DNA of 64,000 nucleotides from Myrica gale. Lineage: Eukaryota; Streptophyta; Magnoliopsida; Fagales; Myricaceae. The translations under genes and the position numbers were made by a program. The stretch covers positions 7,834,001-7,898,000 of the forward strand of contig OZ005618.1 in NCBI GenBank assembly GCA_963930655.1, given 5' to 3'. Of the stretch, positions 36,450 through 48,505 are shown one piece after another; positions within the stretch are counted from its first letter, which is position 1; each line of letters begins with the position of its first letter. The notes under the pieces are model-generated. The model made no database searches. It was not told the origin of the DNA and saw nothing but the letters and a program-made list of their open reading frames with translations.

Positions 36450-36703
36450 CAATTTCGATAAATTTATCTTTTCACATCAGAAAAATGTCATTTTCCATTT
36501 ATGTGGAACAAAAATTATTAGACATAATGGTTCAAGCTAATTGGGGGATGAAAAATGTCATTTTCCATCCCCCAATAATTGATTAATAATTTCGATTAAT
36601 CAATTTCGATAAATTTATCTTTTCACATCAGAAAAATGTCATTTTCCATTTATGTGGAACAAAAATTATTAGACATAATGGTTCAAGCTAATTGGGGGAT
36701 GAA
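36450..36703. repeat. 149-bp tandem duplication with hairpin
   Basis: About 104 bp starting ATCAATTTCGATAAATTTAT and ending AATTGGGGGATGAAA are repeated almost perfectly (36450 and about 36600). At the join, TTGGGGGATGAAAAATG is answered by CATTTTCCATCCCCCAA, an inverted pair able to form a hairpin. Confidence 0.88.
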
Positions 36704-36709
36704 ATCACA

Positions 36710-38989
36710 ATGAAAAACATACTTCGAGAATGTATACACTAATTCGTCGCCAAAACGCCGTTGCTGAAAGTCATCAGCAGAAAAAATTTAAAATCGTCGC
36801 TACGCATATCTTTTCGAACGAGAAAATCTATTCGGGCAAGAAGATTTCATCGCAAATCTGTCAAATTTGATAGTCATCATTTCTTGTTCGAATATATTTG
36901 CTTGTTCGAACAAGAAATTTCATTCGAATGTTTATTTTGTTCGAATTGTTTCCTTATCATGTTCGGTTACTTATCTTGTTCGCACATGAATGTTTATATT
37001 ATTTCTTAAGAAATTACTTTTATTGATTTGAAATTGCTATTTTGAAGTATATTGTTTTAGTTGTATTTTAAATAAGGCACCACAAGAAAATGCATAATTT
37101 CATGAGAAATAATATGAAATGAGATATATTGAATAGCCATTATTCAAAATAAAAGGAAAATATAAGAAAAATCTTGTTCAATTAGCATAACAAACAAATT
37201 TAATCAATACAAAAAGAAATAGATATTTGCCGGCAATTATTTCATCCGCTTTCTTGGGTTCTCCTCCACTATTTCTTTTATCTTTTCGGCAATTCCTCCA
37301 CAAAAGACCAAAATATTCTAATAATCAAGACATTCTTCCAGAAAGAATTTATAACTATGATAAAATAAAATACAAATTCAGAGTAAATAAATATGATAAA
37401 ATCAAACAAACAAACACAAATTCAAAAGAGAAAGTAAATCTACAAAATTACATTCCAAAATTTAACACTATCAAGAGGATATAGCAAGCAAACTCATAGT
37501 TTAGAGGGCTATCACCTTATTAAGCTTCTCCCTTACCAAGAGAACTTTCTGATTCATTGATTGAGATGCAAAATAATCATGAAAAATAAATTAAAAGGCA
37601 GATTCAAATATCACCCCTATGGTGTATAAATCAGGCAGGGCGACAACTTTTGATGGAAAGAGTCGAGTCTAGCTTATCATAGTCATGTAGTACTATAAGA
37701 ATCACATTTGTTCTCCAGCATATAATACAGGAAATACTCCATTTTGGTATCTAGTACCCCAGTTAAAGATGTACAGAAACAAAAAAAGATCATTTCAAAG
37801 GATGATAAACCTCAACCAGAGAGTACATTACCAGCCAAATGTTGCAAGTTTGTAATAGACTGATCGTCAGGGCAGACCCCAAAGAATGCTATGACACTGC
37901 ACACTTTAAAATTCTATCCGAATTAGAATTTTTTACTCTAAGAAGTTGTTGTGTTGTAAAGCAATTCCCTCAGTTCAAAAGATGACTTCTCTTTTTCAAC
38001 AAATCTAACTTGGAACTGAGACTAAGTGATGATATGACTAATTGATACCACCAGTGACATACCTTGTCAGATGAAACCCTTGCGACTGGAGGACAATTAT
38101 TTGCTTATTCTCTATATTCCCTACAGAAGAAGAGAAAAACGATCAATTGCTGCAACATAAACAAATGTAGAAGGCTATAAGGGAAAATACTGCATTACAA
38201 ATGGTTAGAGTGTATCTGTTGGGGATGGCAGTTCTTTTTTGAGGGATTATGAAGTAACAAATCTTCAGTTGAAGCAGCACTTGAGTTCGTAATAGTTTGC
38301 CATTTGGGTCTCCTAGCTAATAACAGGATGATGATACACGCATTATAAAAAATAGGGTTAAATGCATGTCATGCCCCTGTGGTATGCGGTAATAGCAAAT
38401 ATGACCCTGAGGTAAACAAAGTCATTTTCATACCCCTGAGGTTAACATTGAATGTTTACCTCAGAGGTATGAAAGGGCATATTTGCTCTTGAATGTTTAC
38501 CTCAGGGGTATGAAAAAGACTTTGTTTACTTCAAGGGCATATTTGCTATTACCGCATACCACAGGGGCATGACATGCATTTAACCCTAAAAAATAACATA
38601 ACAGCCAAGTGAAAGCAGCAAGAAAACGAAATTAAAACACAAAACAAAGTAATGAATAAAATCCAAAAAGTATAAGTAAAAATGATATTAGGGGAAAAAA
38701 GGGCAAAAGATAAATAGAAAGATTAGAGAAATAAGGGCGAAACTGAAAGGGGTTAGTGACCATACATACTTCCGCTTGCGATAGAACAAAGTACGCTTCA
38801 TCCAAAAGAATCTATCAAATATGTAAATCCTAATCGAACTCTAGAAATCTCAAACCAGATTAAAATCGCATTCAAAATCAAAGCAACACGGAGGGAGGAG
38901 CGAGAGATACAAGGTAACGCAAACGCCAGATAGAGAAAGGAGAGAGACCTGTCCTGTCGTGGAGGCGCCGTGGAGATCTCCGATCTTGG
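36710..38989. other. Probable CACTA cargo, unidentified host-like sequence
   Basis: The part nearest 38989 looks, on the minus strand, like the start of a captured gene: CTCCAAGATCGGAGATCTCC, a Ser/Thr/Gly exon, then a donor-like GACAGGTCTCTCTCC near 38950, only 0.55 kb inside the CACTA right end at 39532. The remainder (37200-38350) is AT-rich and intron-like. No protein family could be named. A MITE is inserted at 38354-38587. Confidence 0.4.
38354..38587. mobile_element. Foldback MITE, copy 2 (234 bp)
   Basis: Same family as 28451-28664: begins AGGGTTAAATGCATGTCATG, ends with its complement, and is flanked by the 7-mer AAAAAAT on both sides (38347-38353 and 38588-38594). It is about 20 bp longer because the loop region has a duplicated 'ttgaatgtttacctcag' segment. 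Confidence 0.93.
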
Positions 38990-39532
38990 AGAATTCGTCG
39001 CTAAAAACACATATTTTCACTTTTTAGCCACGAAATTGTTTTTTATTTTTTAGCGACAAAATTGATTTTCGTCGCAAAAACATATTATTTTCATTTTTTA
39101 GCTACAAACCTATATTTTCGTCGCTAAAATTAGTTTTAGTGAAATCGTCGTAGAAGATTCTTTTAGCGACGAAATTGATTTTCATCGAAAAAAACACATT
39201 ATTTTTAGTTTTAGCGACGAACCTATATTTTCGTCACTAAAGTAATTTTAGCTACGAACCTATATTTTCATCGCAAAAAAAAAACATTATTTTCACTTTT
39301 TAGTGACGAACCTATATTTTTGTAATTAAAATTAGTTTTAGTGACGAAATACATTTGGTTACTAAAAAATTCGTCCCTAAAAAATATCTTTTTAGCGACG
39401 AAATTTATATTTGTCATTAAATGATATCTTTAGCGATGAACCGATAATTTTGTTGCTAAATATGTATTTTTATCTACAAAATGTGTTTCGCCGTTGAAAA
39501 ATTTGTCGTTGAATATCAAAATTGTTGTAGTG
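38990..39532. mobile_element. Right end of a CACTA-type element
   Basis: Ends AAAATTGTTGTAGTG (39532). The 540 bp before it are an array of TTTTAGCGACGAAA-type words in both orientations. The left end is not identified; a weak CACTA-like start could lie anywhere between 36000 and 36750. Confidence 0.65.
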
Positions 39533-40245
39533 ATAATTAAAAAAAATGGTTTTCGTGCCTTAAAAGTAGCAAGTACTGATAACGTTTTAAATCTTGACAC
39601 CCAAAGTTGTTTTGATCACTCGCTATCAACATTGTCAAAATATAGTTTACAAGTATATATTATATCTTCGAATTAATGGCGAGCACATCCTCATCATATG
39701 TAATATTAGGCAACGTGATAAGATTTGACAATTTGCGTATGACAGGTCAGCGGCTAATTGGCGTAATTAATTAGCACTGAAGGGATTCTGACGTGCCAAA
39801 TGCGTTCAAAGCGGGCATAAGTGCTCCCTGCTCACGTCCAAATTATGTCATGGCCGGTTTGGCGATATCTATAGGAGCCGTCACCTCCCCTGGCTGATAT
39901 CAAATCTTCATTTATATATATATATATAATAAATATGTCAATCTAAAATCATGAACTCAATTGAAAAATAATCGAATAGGCCTTTAGTGCGGTTAATTTT
40001 TTAGAGCTTAGGGTGAAAAAAATAGCGATACATAACGCACGCGATTTCCTAGCTACTAGTAACACACATGATTATTGAATTAATTAGTATTTTCGAACTG
40101 AAAGCGTCAATTTCATTCTTCTTTAATTCTGCCCCCTTCCTCATGGTAAAAAGGGCACGGGAAGAGTTTAGATCATGTGGTAGTCATATTGTGCAGAGAC
40201 AATTAATTCCCACTGATCGATACGTTATAAATATATAAGTTTACT

Positions 40246-40882
40246 CAGTGGCGGAGCCAGGATGAATATCCAATGGGGTGGAGGCATGGAGCTGGTGCTG
40301 GAGCATGAGCTGGTGCGGGAGTGCGGTGGCGGAGGCGTGGAGCTGGAGCCCGAACAACACGTTCAAAAGGTGGTGGCCGTGGCTCAGCTGGCGCGGGATA
40401 AACTAGTGGCTAGTGGCATGGTGCGGCGTAGCGGCAGACGGCGGTGGACAACAGGGCACGGGCAACGACTGAAGCCTGAAGCCTGAAAGTGTGACGATGT
40501 CAGTGTGAGAAGAGAGAGAGAGGGGGAATAAACATGTGACAAGAGAGAGAAAGAGAAAGAGAGAGGGTCGAGAGAAAGAGGAAGGGTTTTTTCAGAACAA
40601 GATGAAATGGTGTGTTTCACCCTGTTTTGATTTTTTTTTCTTTTCACGTTTTGATTTTTTTTAAGGCAGAGGGTGAAACGACGCCGTTTCACCCTCTGCA
40701 TATTAAAAAAAGGCTTGAGCCCAATGGGCCCAAGCGATGCAGTTTGCAGAACCACTGGGTTGTCCTGGGCCTATGGGGATTGGGCCCAGGCCAACTAATA
40801 AAAAAAAGAAATACATGTAGTTTTTTTGGGCGATGCAATGGGTGGCGGCAGCCCTAGGCCCCCACCTCTAGATTCGCCAATG
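40246..40882. mobile_element. Non-autonomous hAT element (637 bp)
   Basis: Begins CAGTGGCGGAGCC and ends TTCGCCAATG. Its flanks AGTTTACT (40238-40245) and GGTTTACT (40883-40890) are an 8-bp TSD with one change. The partner copy at 61673-61682 shows the uninterrupted site AGGTTTACTT, which directly proves the insertion. Inside are an AG-rich run and a GGGCCCAAGC-rich stretch. No transposase. Confidence 0.92.
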
Positions 40883-41689
40883 GGTTTACTTCATGTTATT
40901 TATCAAAACACAGTCGGAGTACGTAGCTAATTCCCACCAAGCACTCAACGAAAGTTATACATGGTGACTAACCATAGTCACAGAGAGTAGTAATAGAGTT
41001 CTCAAATATTATACTTATGAGTTGCAAATTATCATCGAACTTTATATAGGAGTTGTTGATGGAAAAATCATTAAAATTCGGAGTCGATTAGACCTGAAAG
41101 GAACAGGAAGACATATCACGTCTGATGTGGAGCCTCTGATGCTAAAGTTAGATCTTAAGAAGTGTTTTCAGTCTACAGAATAAATTAAATTTAGGAAAAA
41201 ATAATGGGGTAGCTTTCTTATTAGGAGGGGGTACTAAAGACCAAAGGGAGTCTAATGATATGGGTTCAAGACTCCTAATATCTTACCTGGAGTCCTAAAG
41301 CCTCTTGGATCCTTGTGTTACCTGAAGTCCTGAAGCCTCTTGAATTGCTAGACTGGAAGATTGGGGCAGTTAGTTTGTATTTGAGCGGGTTGAGGCCTTG
41401 AACACACTTGTGCTCTTGGGTAGATGGGCTCACTTATCTAGATGGACTGGGTTGGTCATATTATGGCTCACTTATCTGGTGGTCTGGATGAGTTATATCA
41501 TGACCCATATAAGTTATAATCGTTAGGGCAAGAGAGGACTCGGTGTTTACTCTTTGAACATTCAGGGAACTTGTAAAGTTCTTCTCTAGGCTTCAGATTG
41601 TTGGGTATTGTACTGGTCTTGCTACGTGGAGGATCTTCCTAATCTCGTTGCGATCCCCTTTGTGGTAGCCAAGTTTGTGGACCTTTTGT

Positions 41690-44330
41690 TTACTCTGCTC
41701 AGACATTGTCTGTGGTAGGGGTATTTGCAAGTTTCGTAGCACTGGAAAAGTTAGACCAGTTGCTCAGATCTTGTATGCAGCAGGGATACTCTAGGCTGCC
41801 TTAACATTTGGGGAGTTAGACTTGTAATACCCCGTCCCGAAAAAGATGTAAGTGAGTAATTCGAATTTTAAACGAAGAGATAGGGCTTAATCCTATGTTT
41901 GATTTTTGGATAGAGGTTGAATCGTATTTTTGAATTTAAAGGTGTTGATATGGAGATGTGATCTATATTTGAATTTAAAAGTTTGAATAGAGATTTGATC
42001 TTGGGTTTGAATTTAAAGGTTAAGATATGGATAAAGATTATTCTTATATTTGAATTCGAACGATATGGATAATGATCTTATGTTTGAATTTAAAAGTGAT
42101 GGATAGATGTATGTTTGCATTTTAAAATTTGAAGAGATCAATATCTATAAATGGTCGCAGAGAATATTTATTAGAGACCAAAATTTAGATTGAGGTGGTG
42201 CTACTAGTTTTTGAAAGATTGTTCGACAATTATTGAAGAAGTTTTAAAGATTGGTTAAGCGTTCGAGGTAAGTGGTTCTTCAATGAGATTTTTAAAACAT
42301 ATACCGTATTTTGATATGGTTTTGATGTATTATTTGGGGAACTGAACAAATTTTGGGTAAAATGAGATTGTTGAGATTTTGTGAAACACAATTGAAATAT
42401 TTAGAACTTGTTTTGGTGAGCATACTGTGAAAATTATCCTTGCGCTGGTGATATATCTCTATGGTCTTTGTGGCCAATTTGATATCCCTCGTGGTATTTG
42501 GAGGTCTGTGTGACCATTGGTGATTTCCCTTTATTACCTGGCCTTGGATATTTTTGTTACAAACTTGTATTTTAGATTCGGTAAGGCTCACGGTATTTTA
42601 TTTAGGATTTCAATTATTGTGATAAAATTTTCTTTTCCCCCAACCCTCATTGACTTACTACTTACTGAGCTAGTCATAGCTCACTCCTTATTCTAATATT
42701 TTTCAGAGTTGGCAGAATTAGAGAAGTTTGAGGAGCTTTAGATAGATTTGTGTTTCGAAGGCGTGTTTTGCAAGAGTACTTTTGAAGATTAATGTTGGGA
42801 AATTTGATATTGTATTATTTTGGGAGATCTTTATTGATATTGGAAATATCGGATATGCTAATGTAAATTTTAGGGCTCGGATTGATATTTTTGTGTCTTT
42901 TTACGGTTTATGAATATTTTGCTGAAGTTATACAAAATTAGTTTTGAAATATTGGGGACTAGATAAATGATTATCCATAGTAAAAAAGCCTCATTTTATA
43001 CGAAAATCTATTCGTATGGAGTTTGAGTCTGGGGTGTTACAAGACCAGCTACTCGGATATTGTCTGCGGTAGAAGTACTTTAGGGAGTTTAGGCCAGCTA
43101 CTGGGATCTTGTCCACGACAGGGGTACTTTAGGGTGCCTTAGCACTTGAGGAGTTAGACCAGCTGCTGGGATCTTGTCCGTGGCAGGGATACTTGTTCGG
43201 GGTGACTTTGGCACTGTTAAGTTATATAAGCCACGTTAGATCTTGTTCGACATCAGGGGTACTTTTGGGTACCTTAGCACTCGAAGAGTTAGACCAGCTG
43301 ATGGGATCTTGTTCGACGCAGGGGTACTCTTTCGGCATGCCTTTGACGCTGTCGAGTTAGACCAGCCACTTGGAGCTTGTCCGAGGCGGGGGTATTCGAA
43401 AGTGCCTTAGCACTAGGAGAGTTAGACCAACCACTCAGATCTTGTTCGAGGTGGGGTTACTCTACGGTGTCTTGGCACTTGCGGAGTTAGACCAGCTGCT
43501 CGAATCTTTTCCGCGACAAGGTACCTTTGAGAGTTAGACTTGCTGCTCAGATCTTGTTTGAGTTAGGGGCACTCGTTTGGCGTGCCTTTGACACCGTTGA
43601 ATTATATAAGTCCTCTAATATGGAGATGCCTTATGCATTGTCGCTTCATTGTGACTGTAGCACTGTCGCTTCATGGTGCCTTTGACACTTGTGAGTTAGA
43701 CCAACCACGTGGGTGTTCCCGTCACGGGGGTGCTCGTAGCATAATCCCTTCATGGTGCCTTTGGCATTTGTGAGTTAAACTTGCACCCTGGGGTGTACTC
43801 GAGGCGGGGGAAACTCAATCCTTGGTGCCCTTAACAATGTCACTTTGTTCAAGGTGCCTTTGGCACTGTCAAGTAGTGGTTCCTTTGGCACTGTTGAGTT
43901 AGACAAGCCGCTTGTAGCTTGTCCAAGGTAGGGGTACTCATTCGGATGCCTTTTGCACTGTAGAATTAGTCCTTAGCTCTGTTGCTTCATTCGGGGTGCC
44001 TTTGGCACTTTCGAGTTAGTTCAGTTGCTCGAAACTTATCCGTGGTGGCGGTATTCGTTCGGGTACCTTTAGCACTATGGAGTTAGAATAGCCGTTTGTA
44101 GCATGTTCGAGGCAGGGGTTCTCGTTCTAGTGCCTTTGGCACTATCGAGTTAGACAATCTGCTTAGAGCATGTCTGAGGTGGGGTATTCGTTCATAGTGC
44201 CCATGAAACTGTTGAGCTAGACCAGCCACCCTGATTGTTACAGTGGCGGGGGTACTCGTTAATGGTGCATTTGGAATTTGTGAGTTACACCAGCTGCCCG
44301 GTTCTTGCCCTCTCGTGGGCTAGTGGTTAT
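41690..44330 (-). repeat. Minisatellite array, reverse complement of the 33-35 kb array
   Basis: Units on the plus strand read GAGTTAGACCAGCTGCTCGG, then ATCTTGTCCG, GCAGGGGTACTC and a TGCCTTTGGCACT spacer. The reverse complement gives the GAGTACCCCTGC...GGACAAG...GAGCAG..GGTCTAACTC order of the array at 33420-35235. About 25-30 units survive, interrupted by a solo LTR. Confidence 0.88.
41823..43041. mobile_element. Solo LTR (Ty3-type) inserted in the minisatellite
   Basis: Runs from TGTAATACCCCGTCCCG to CTGGGGTGTTACA (TG...CA, 1219 bp) inside an otherwise continuous minisatellite array. It is flanked by AGACT/AGACC, a near-perfect 5-bp duplication that matches the array phrase TTAGACC. The TGTAA(T/C)ACCCC start is typical of plant Ty3 LTRs. 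No internal region remains, consistent with LTR-LTR recombination. Confidence 0.8.
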
Positions 44331-45961
44331 GCATGGGCCTAGGTGAGCGATCATTGTCATTCATTGTCGTTGATCTCTATAACAAGGTCGATCCACATCG
44401 TAGTCCCTTTTGTCCATACCTTGTTCAGGCGGTGTTGAATGGAGACACGCAGCGAACATGTTCTTAAAGTTCATGTATTATTGTGCTTTCATCATGGCGT
44501 CGACGAAATTGATTGGGGCTTTTGTCATGAGGTAATTGAGGAAGTCACTCGGGTGAAGTCTTGTGGTCAGAGCCATAAGCTTGGCTTTATTGGTCACGTG
44601 GGAAACTGTGACTACTTCCTGGTTGAAATGCATTATGTAACTGCACAGGCATTCTTTAGGGTTTTTGTTGATGCTAAACAGGTAAGAGGTCGAGCGCTTT
44701 ATCCGTTTATTGGATATCTATTGGCGTATCAACTGTGTGCTGAGGTTGTCGATATCATCGACTGTTCCGAAAGATAGACCAGAAAACTATCGTTGCACCA
44801 ATCCCTTCGTGGTTAAAGAGAATCATGGCAAAGGATGAGGTCTACATAGGACTGGACGTGCATGTACAAGCGCAAGATTTACAGGTGGTCGCAGGGATTG
44901 TTATAGCCATCAGACAGGTCAATCAGGGGTGGTTAAAAGCATGGAGACAATTTGCACGTGAGCACTTTCATTGTAAACGGGGAGCTGTGAGCTTTGAGGG
45001 AAATGATGAGTCTTCGGTTTTAGGGGTTTTCACCTTGCTCAGCTTCTGTTAGAGTAGCATATCTGTTTGGGACGAGTTCTGAGTTTACCACCGGAGGTAG
45101 TTGGTCGTCGTTAGGTATTTCAGTAGAGGAAGTCATAATGAAAGAAGGATGCAGAGGGGATGATTAGAGGGTGATGTGGTGAGCGAGCAATGTTTCGGAT
45201 AGGCTTTTTTTGAGAATTCCCACAGACGACGCCAACTGATGATGCCAAAAACACCAAGAGCCAAAGTCGTTTAGACCTGAAAAGAACAAGAAGAGGATTG
45301 GTGTCGGATGTGGAGCCTCCGATGCCAATGTTAGATCTCAAGAAGTGTTTTCAGTCCAGAGAATGAATTAAGCTTAGGAAAATATAATGGGGGTACCTGT
45401 CTTATATAAGTAGGGGGTGCTAAAGTTCTAAAGGGAGTCTAATGGTATGGGCTTCAGGGCTCGTTATCTTACTTGGAGTTCTGAAGCCTCTTGGATTCTT
45501 GTCTTACCTAGAGTCCTTAAGCCTCTTGGATCCTTGTGCTAGTTGGAGTCCTGAAGCCTCTTGGATTGCTAGGCAGGAAGATTGGGGGTATTAATTCGTA
45601 TTTGAGAGTTGTGAGGGCCCTGAACGCACTTGTAGTCTTGGGCAGATGGACTGAGCCGACCATATTATGGTTATTAGGAGTATAACCTGTAAGTGAAATA
45701 ATATTACCCTTGAAAATTGTATCAATTATTTCAATTGATTGAATTGTTGTGTTTCATTTCAATACATCAAAGTTACCACATATGTTAGAAAAGTTCTATG
45801 TCATAGACGCTCTTTAATTTCTTCCCTTTTTAAATTATGAGATCGAACAGGGAAACCAAAGCTCGATGATCTTTTGCTCTCTTCTATATTTTAGATATGG
45901 ATGTAATCTTCTTCCTTTAATTAAGGACAGGTGAAAAGGGGAATAAGAAAAAAAAAATTTG

Positions 45962-46043
45962 GGTATAAAGGGAAGCATTAATTAATATATAAATTCCTTT
46001 TTTTTGGGTATAAAGGGAAGCATTAATTAATATATAAATTCCT
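45962..46043. repeat. Short tandem duplication
   Basis: TTTGGGTATAAAGGGAAGCA followed by TTAATTAATATATAAATTCC occurs twice in a row, about 47 bp apart. The partner copy near 61810 has one version, so the duplication arose after the segments separated. Confidence 0.8.
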
Positions 46044-46094
46044 GTTTTTTAGGTAATTGGTAAATTAATGTATAATTAATGAACTAATTATATC

Positions 46095-46348
46095 AACTAT
46101 AACATAGATCTCCTTCCATATGTAGTAGATTGCGGCTGTTAATTTGCATGACTTGCACAATCCTAGCCAAAAGAGCTTTGCCTATAGTCTTCCTAACAAT
46201 CCATCACACCTTATCTCTCTAGTGAATCAAGTTGCTTGCTAATCCACAGCTATCCAACAACAAGATCCCATTGTGTTGCAAGTAATGACAATTAAGAAAC
46301 AGATGATCCACATTTTACACACCACCTCCACACGGCACACAATCAGTA
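46095..46348 (-). mobile_element. LINE remnant with zf-RVT domain, copy 1
   Basis: On the minus strand a CVPCGGGV..NVDHLFLNC stretch (about 46348-46290) is followed downstream by a KALLARI-like segment. This is the zinc-binding zf-RVT domain that follows the reverse transcriptase in plant L1-type LINE ORF2 and its derivatives. The frame is interrupted more than once and no RT domain remains. The same remnant is in the partner copy (62045-62305 plus 63349-63398), so it predates the duplication. Confidence 0.6.
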
Positions 46349-48505
46349 CTTGTGTTAGGATCTCCAGTCAAGGCCTCCAAAACAATGATGTTCTTCTCCA
46401 AGCGATTCGTTCGATCATTCTATACAATTCCAGGAAACACATGAGCGTAGAAAGTAGGATTTATCACACCAAAGATGAGGAACACCTCGAAGTTTAATAC
46501 GAAGAACATGGTTTAAGGATTATTAGTACTTAGAACCATAAAACACAAGAACACTCACAAGGGTTGTTACCCCAAATATGCCCAAACTAAGAGGTTATTA
46601 GCCCCTAAGTTGAATAGCATAAAAGTGCCTATGCTTGACCAAAACACTCACAACCTCTCTGGCTCTCAAAACTCAACTCTATGCATGAATGAATCTACTG
46701 CCCCTAAGGAGTTCTTATAAAGACATCCTTAGGTGCTTACAAACCCTACTATAATCACAATCAAATCAAATCTAATCTAATCTAAATCAAATTTTCAAGG
46801 AGATTCGATATACATGCCTAAGACAAACGAAGTCAAAAGGAAACTAATCTTTTAGGGTTTCGGAAAGATTCCCCAAATCTAGAAGAGTTGACTTATTCAA
46901 AAATACATGAATTAAAACTAATCTCCTACGATACCTCCTTAAAGAGCTTGATCTCGCCATCGTCCGCCGCATTGCACCTACATTGGCGGTGATGCTTCTC
47001 TGACGCCCATGATCATCCTCTACACTTCCCCTCCTGTCACTACTATGGGTGGCAGTGCTCCGTCATTGGTGCTGGCGCCGATGCTAGCCACTCCTTTTCT
47101 TGGTCATCCTTGGTCTTGTCAGCTACTGCTGCTTGGCATGGCTGGTGGCCAAGGTCCTACTATGGCACCACGTCATGGCAAGGCCACGTCTACCAACAAG
47201 GATCCTCTATTGGGTTTTTCACTATTCACAAATAATATACTCTTGCTTACAGGTGCTAGAATGTTACAAATGCTTTTGTAGACTCAACACTTACAACCAT
47301 AGTGTTTTTGTGGGCTCTACACTCATAACCCAAGTATTTTTATTGAGAGCAACACAAACAACCTTAGTTCTTTAACATATGTAGTACTCACAACCTAAAC
47401 CGAGGCTATCTTGACCATGGTATCTTCTAACCTCACAATTAATCATAAGTGTTTTCTCCCAAAAACACTAAAATCTCAAGGTTTATGCTACGTTAGAATC
47501 CTAAAAAGAACTAATGGTTTAATGTCACAATAAATGGCTATATAATAGTCAGATATGCAAATCCAAATAACAGTTGGTGAAAAGAATTGTCCTCTTTAAG
47601 CTCAAACCAACCCTAGGAAGATGATCTTAGATAAGAGAGATATTTCAAATTTTTAATCTTCGAGTGTTATCTAGTACGCTCTAGTTGTCTCCTTTTTAGA
47701 CAGTCAATTTTTCTAGCTTTTGAAGAACGTTAAATACGCAGGTAGTCGTTTGAAATTTTAAATGATGATCTGTCCATCCGAAAGTTGTAACACTTAGGGT
47801 AGTCGATTCATTCTGAAGCAAACTCAAAGTTCCTCTTTCGCATTGGGGAGTTGTAGTAGACTCATCTTTCCAGTATAGTCGACTCATTCTGAAGCAAACT
47901 CAAAGATTTATCTCTTGTTTATGAGAGTATCCTACATTTTGCATGTCCTGTTTAAGCTGCAGAGATCACTTAAAATTTTCTTCCAACCATATACGTCCCT
48001 CAAATTCATTCTTCATTTCAAGACCAAGACTTCGAAGATAAGATATAATCAAATTCAATTCATTGAGCATCGACATTTTATCAAGCAGAAATTCAATTCA
48101 TTGAGCCTGCATGTCATTTCATCAACCAGAAAATGCATTACAATTTTAGATCAAAGAATATAACAATGTAGATTTTTCTATCTGCATTCTTCTCTGTTTG
48201 CTTGCCGAGAAAAATTCCTGAATTTTGGGCAAAGAAAACAAAGTTCTAATTTTTCAATACGGGTACTGGCTCGTGGTATTTTGAGTTCTTGTTTATACGT
48301 TCTTCCTGCTTAATACTTCTAATTATTTTTTACCTTCATCATTGGTATGGGAATTCATGCCTGCTGTGGCAGCGTTCATTCAGTGAAATGAGGACAACGA
48401 CAATGTGGGTTCTGTGTAGTGAGAAAAGTGGCGTGTTCATGCGAGTTTCTGGTCGTATGGTATCAATTTGAGAATGGATAGTAGTTTGTGGAGATACAGT
48501 ATAGT
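46349..48505. other. Intergenic, no gene recognised
   Basis: No family match. Open frames at 47009-47281 and 47100-47375 overlap in different frames and look like chance. Around 47800-47900 GTCGACTCATTCTGAAGCAA and its near copy form a short local repeat. Confidence 0.4.

Larger units (their letters stand above)
41054..45676 (-). mobile_element. Ty3 (Tat-like) LTR retrotransposon fossil, minus orientation
   Basis: Two diverged direct LTRs (about 41054-41500 and 45236-45676) share TTAGATCTTAAGAAGTGTTT-like and CCTGAAGCCTCTTGGAT-like words. The element is flanked by the 5-bp duplication GGAGT (41049-41053 and 45677-45681). Read on the minus strand, the right LTR is followed by TTGGCGTCGTCTGTGGGAA, the primer-site style of Tat elements. 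Next come a gag remnant (about 45200-44440) and a tandem array. pol is absent, so it is non-autonomous and broken. The LTRs are more diverged than those of the copia element at 11015, so it is older. It carries an inserted solo LTR at 41823-43041. Confidence 0.82.
39548..46348. repeat. Duplicated segment, copy 1 (partner 48506-63398)
   Basis: Collinear blocks match the partner: 39550-39700 with 48508-48659; 39700-40245 with 61141-61680; 40883-40990 with 61675-61785; 45960-46040 with about 61810-61840; and 46080-46348 with 62045-62305 plus 63349-63398. Words shared exactly include TTTTGATCACTCGCTATCAA and CAGCGGCTAATTGGCGTAAT. The gaps are the hAT element and the LTR element in this copy. Content apart from a LINE remnant is not recognised. 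It is either a local segmental duplication or two copies of one low-copy repeat. Confidence 0.85.

Noticed and set aside
30752-39532. Left end at 30752 and right end at 39532 as one CACTA element
   Set aside because: The terminal bases differ after CACTACAA, subterminal words differ, and the flanking triplets (TAA and ATA) do not match.
44439-44777. 112-residue plus-strand open frame
   Set aside because: The minus strand at the same place reads as a gag remnant of the minus-oriented Tat-like element; the plus frame is a shadow.
46273-46497. 74-residue plus-strand frame
   Set aside because: It is antisense to the zf-RVT remnant of a LINE, which has the characteristic Cys pattern on the minus strand.
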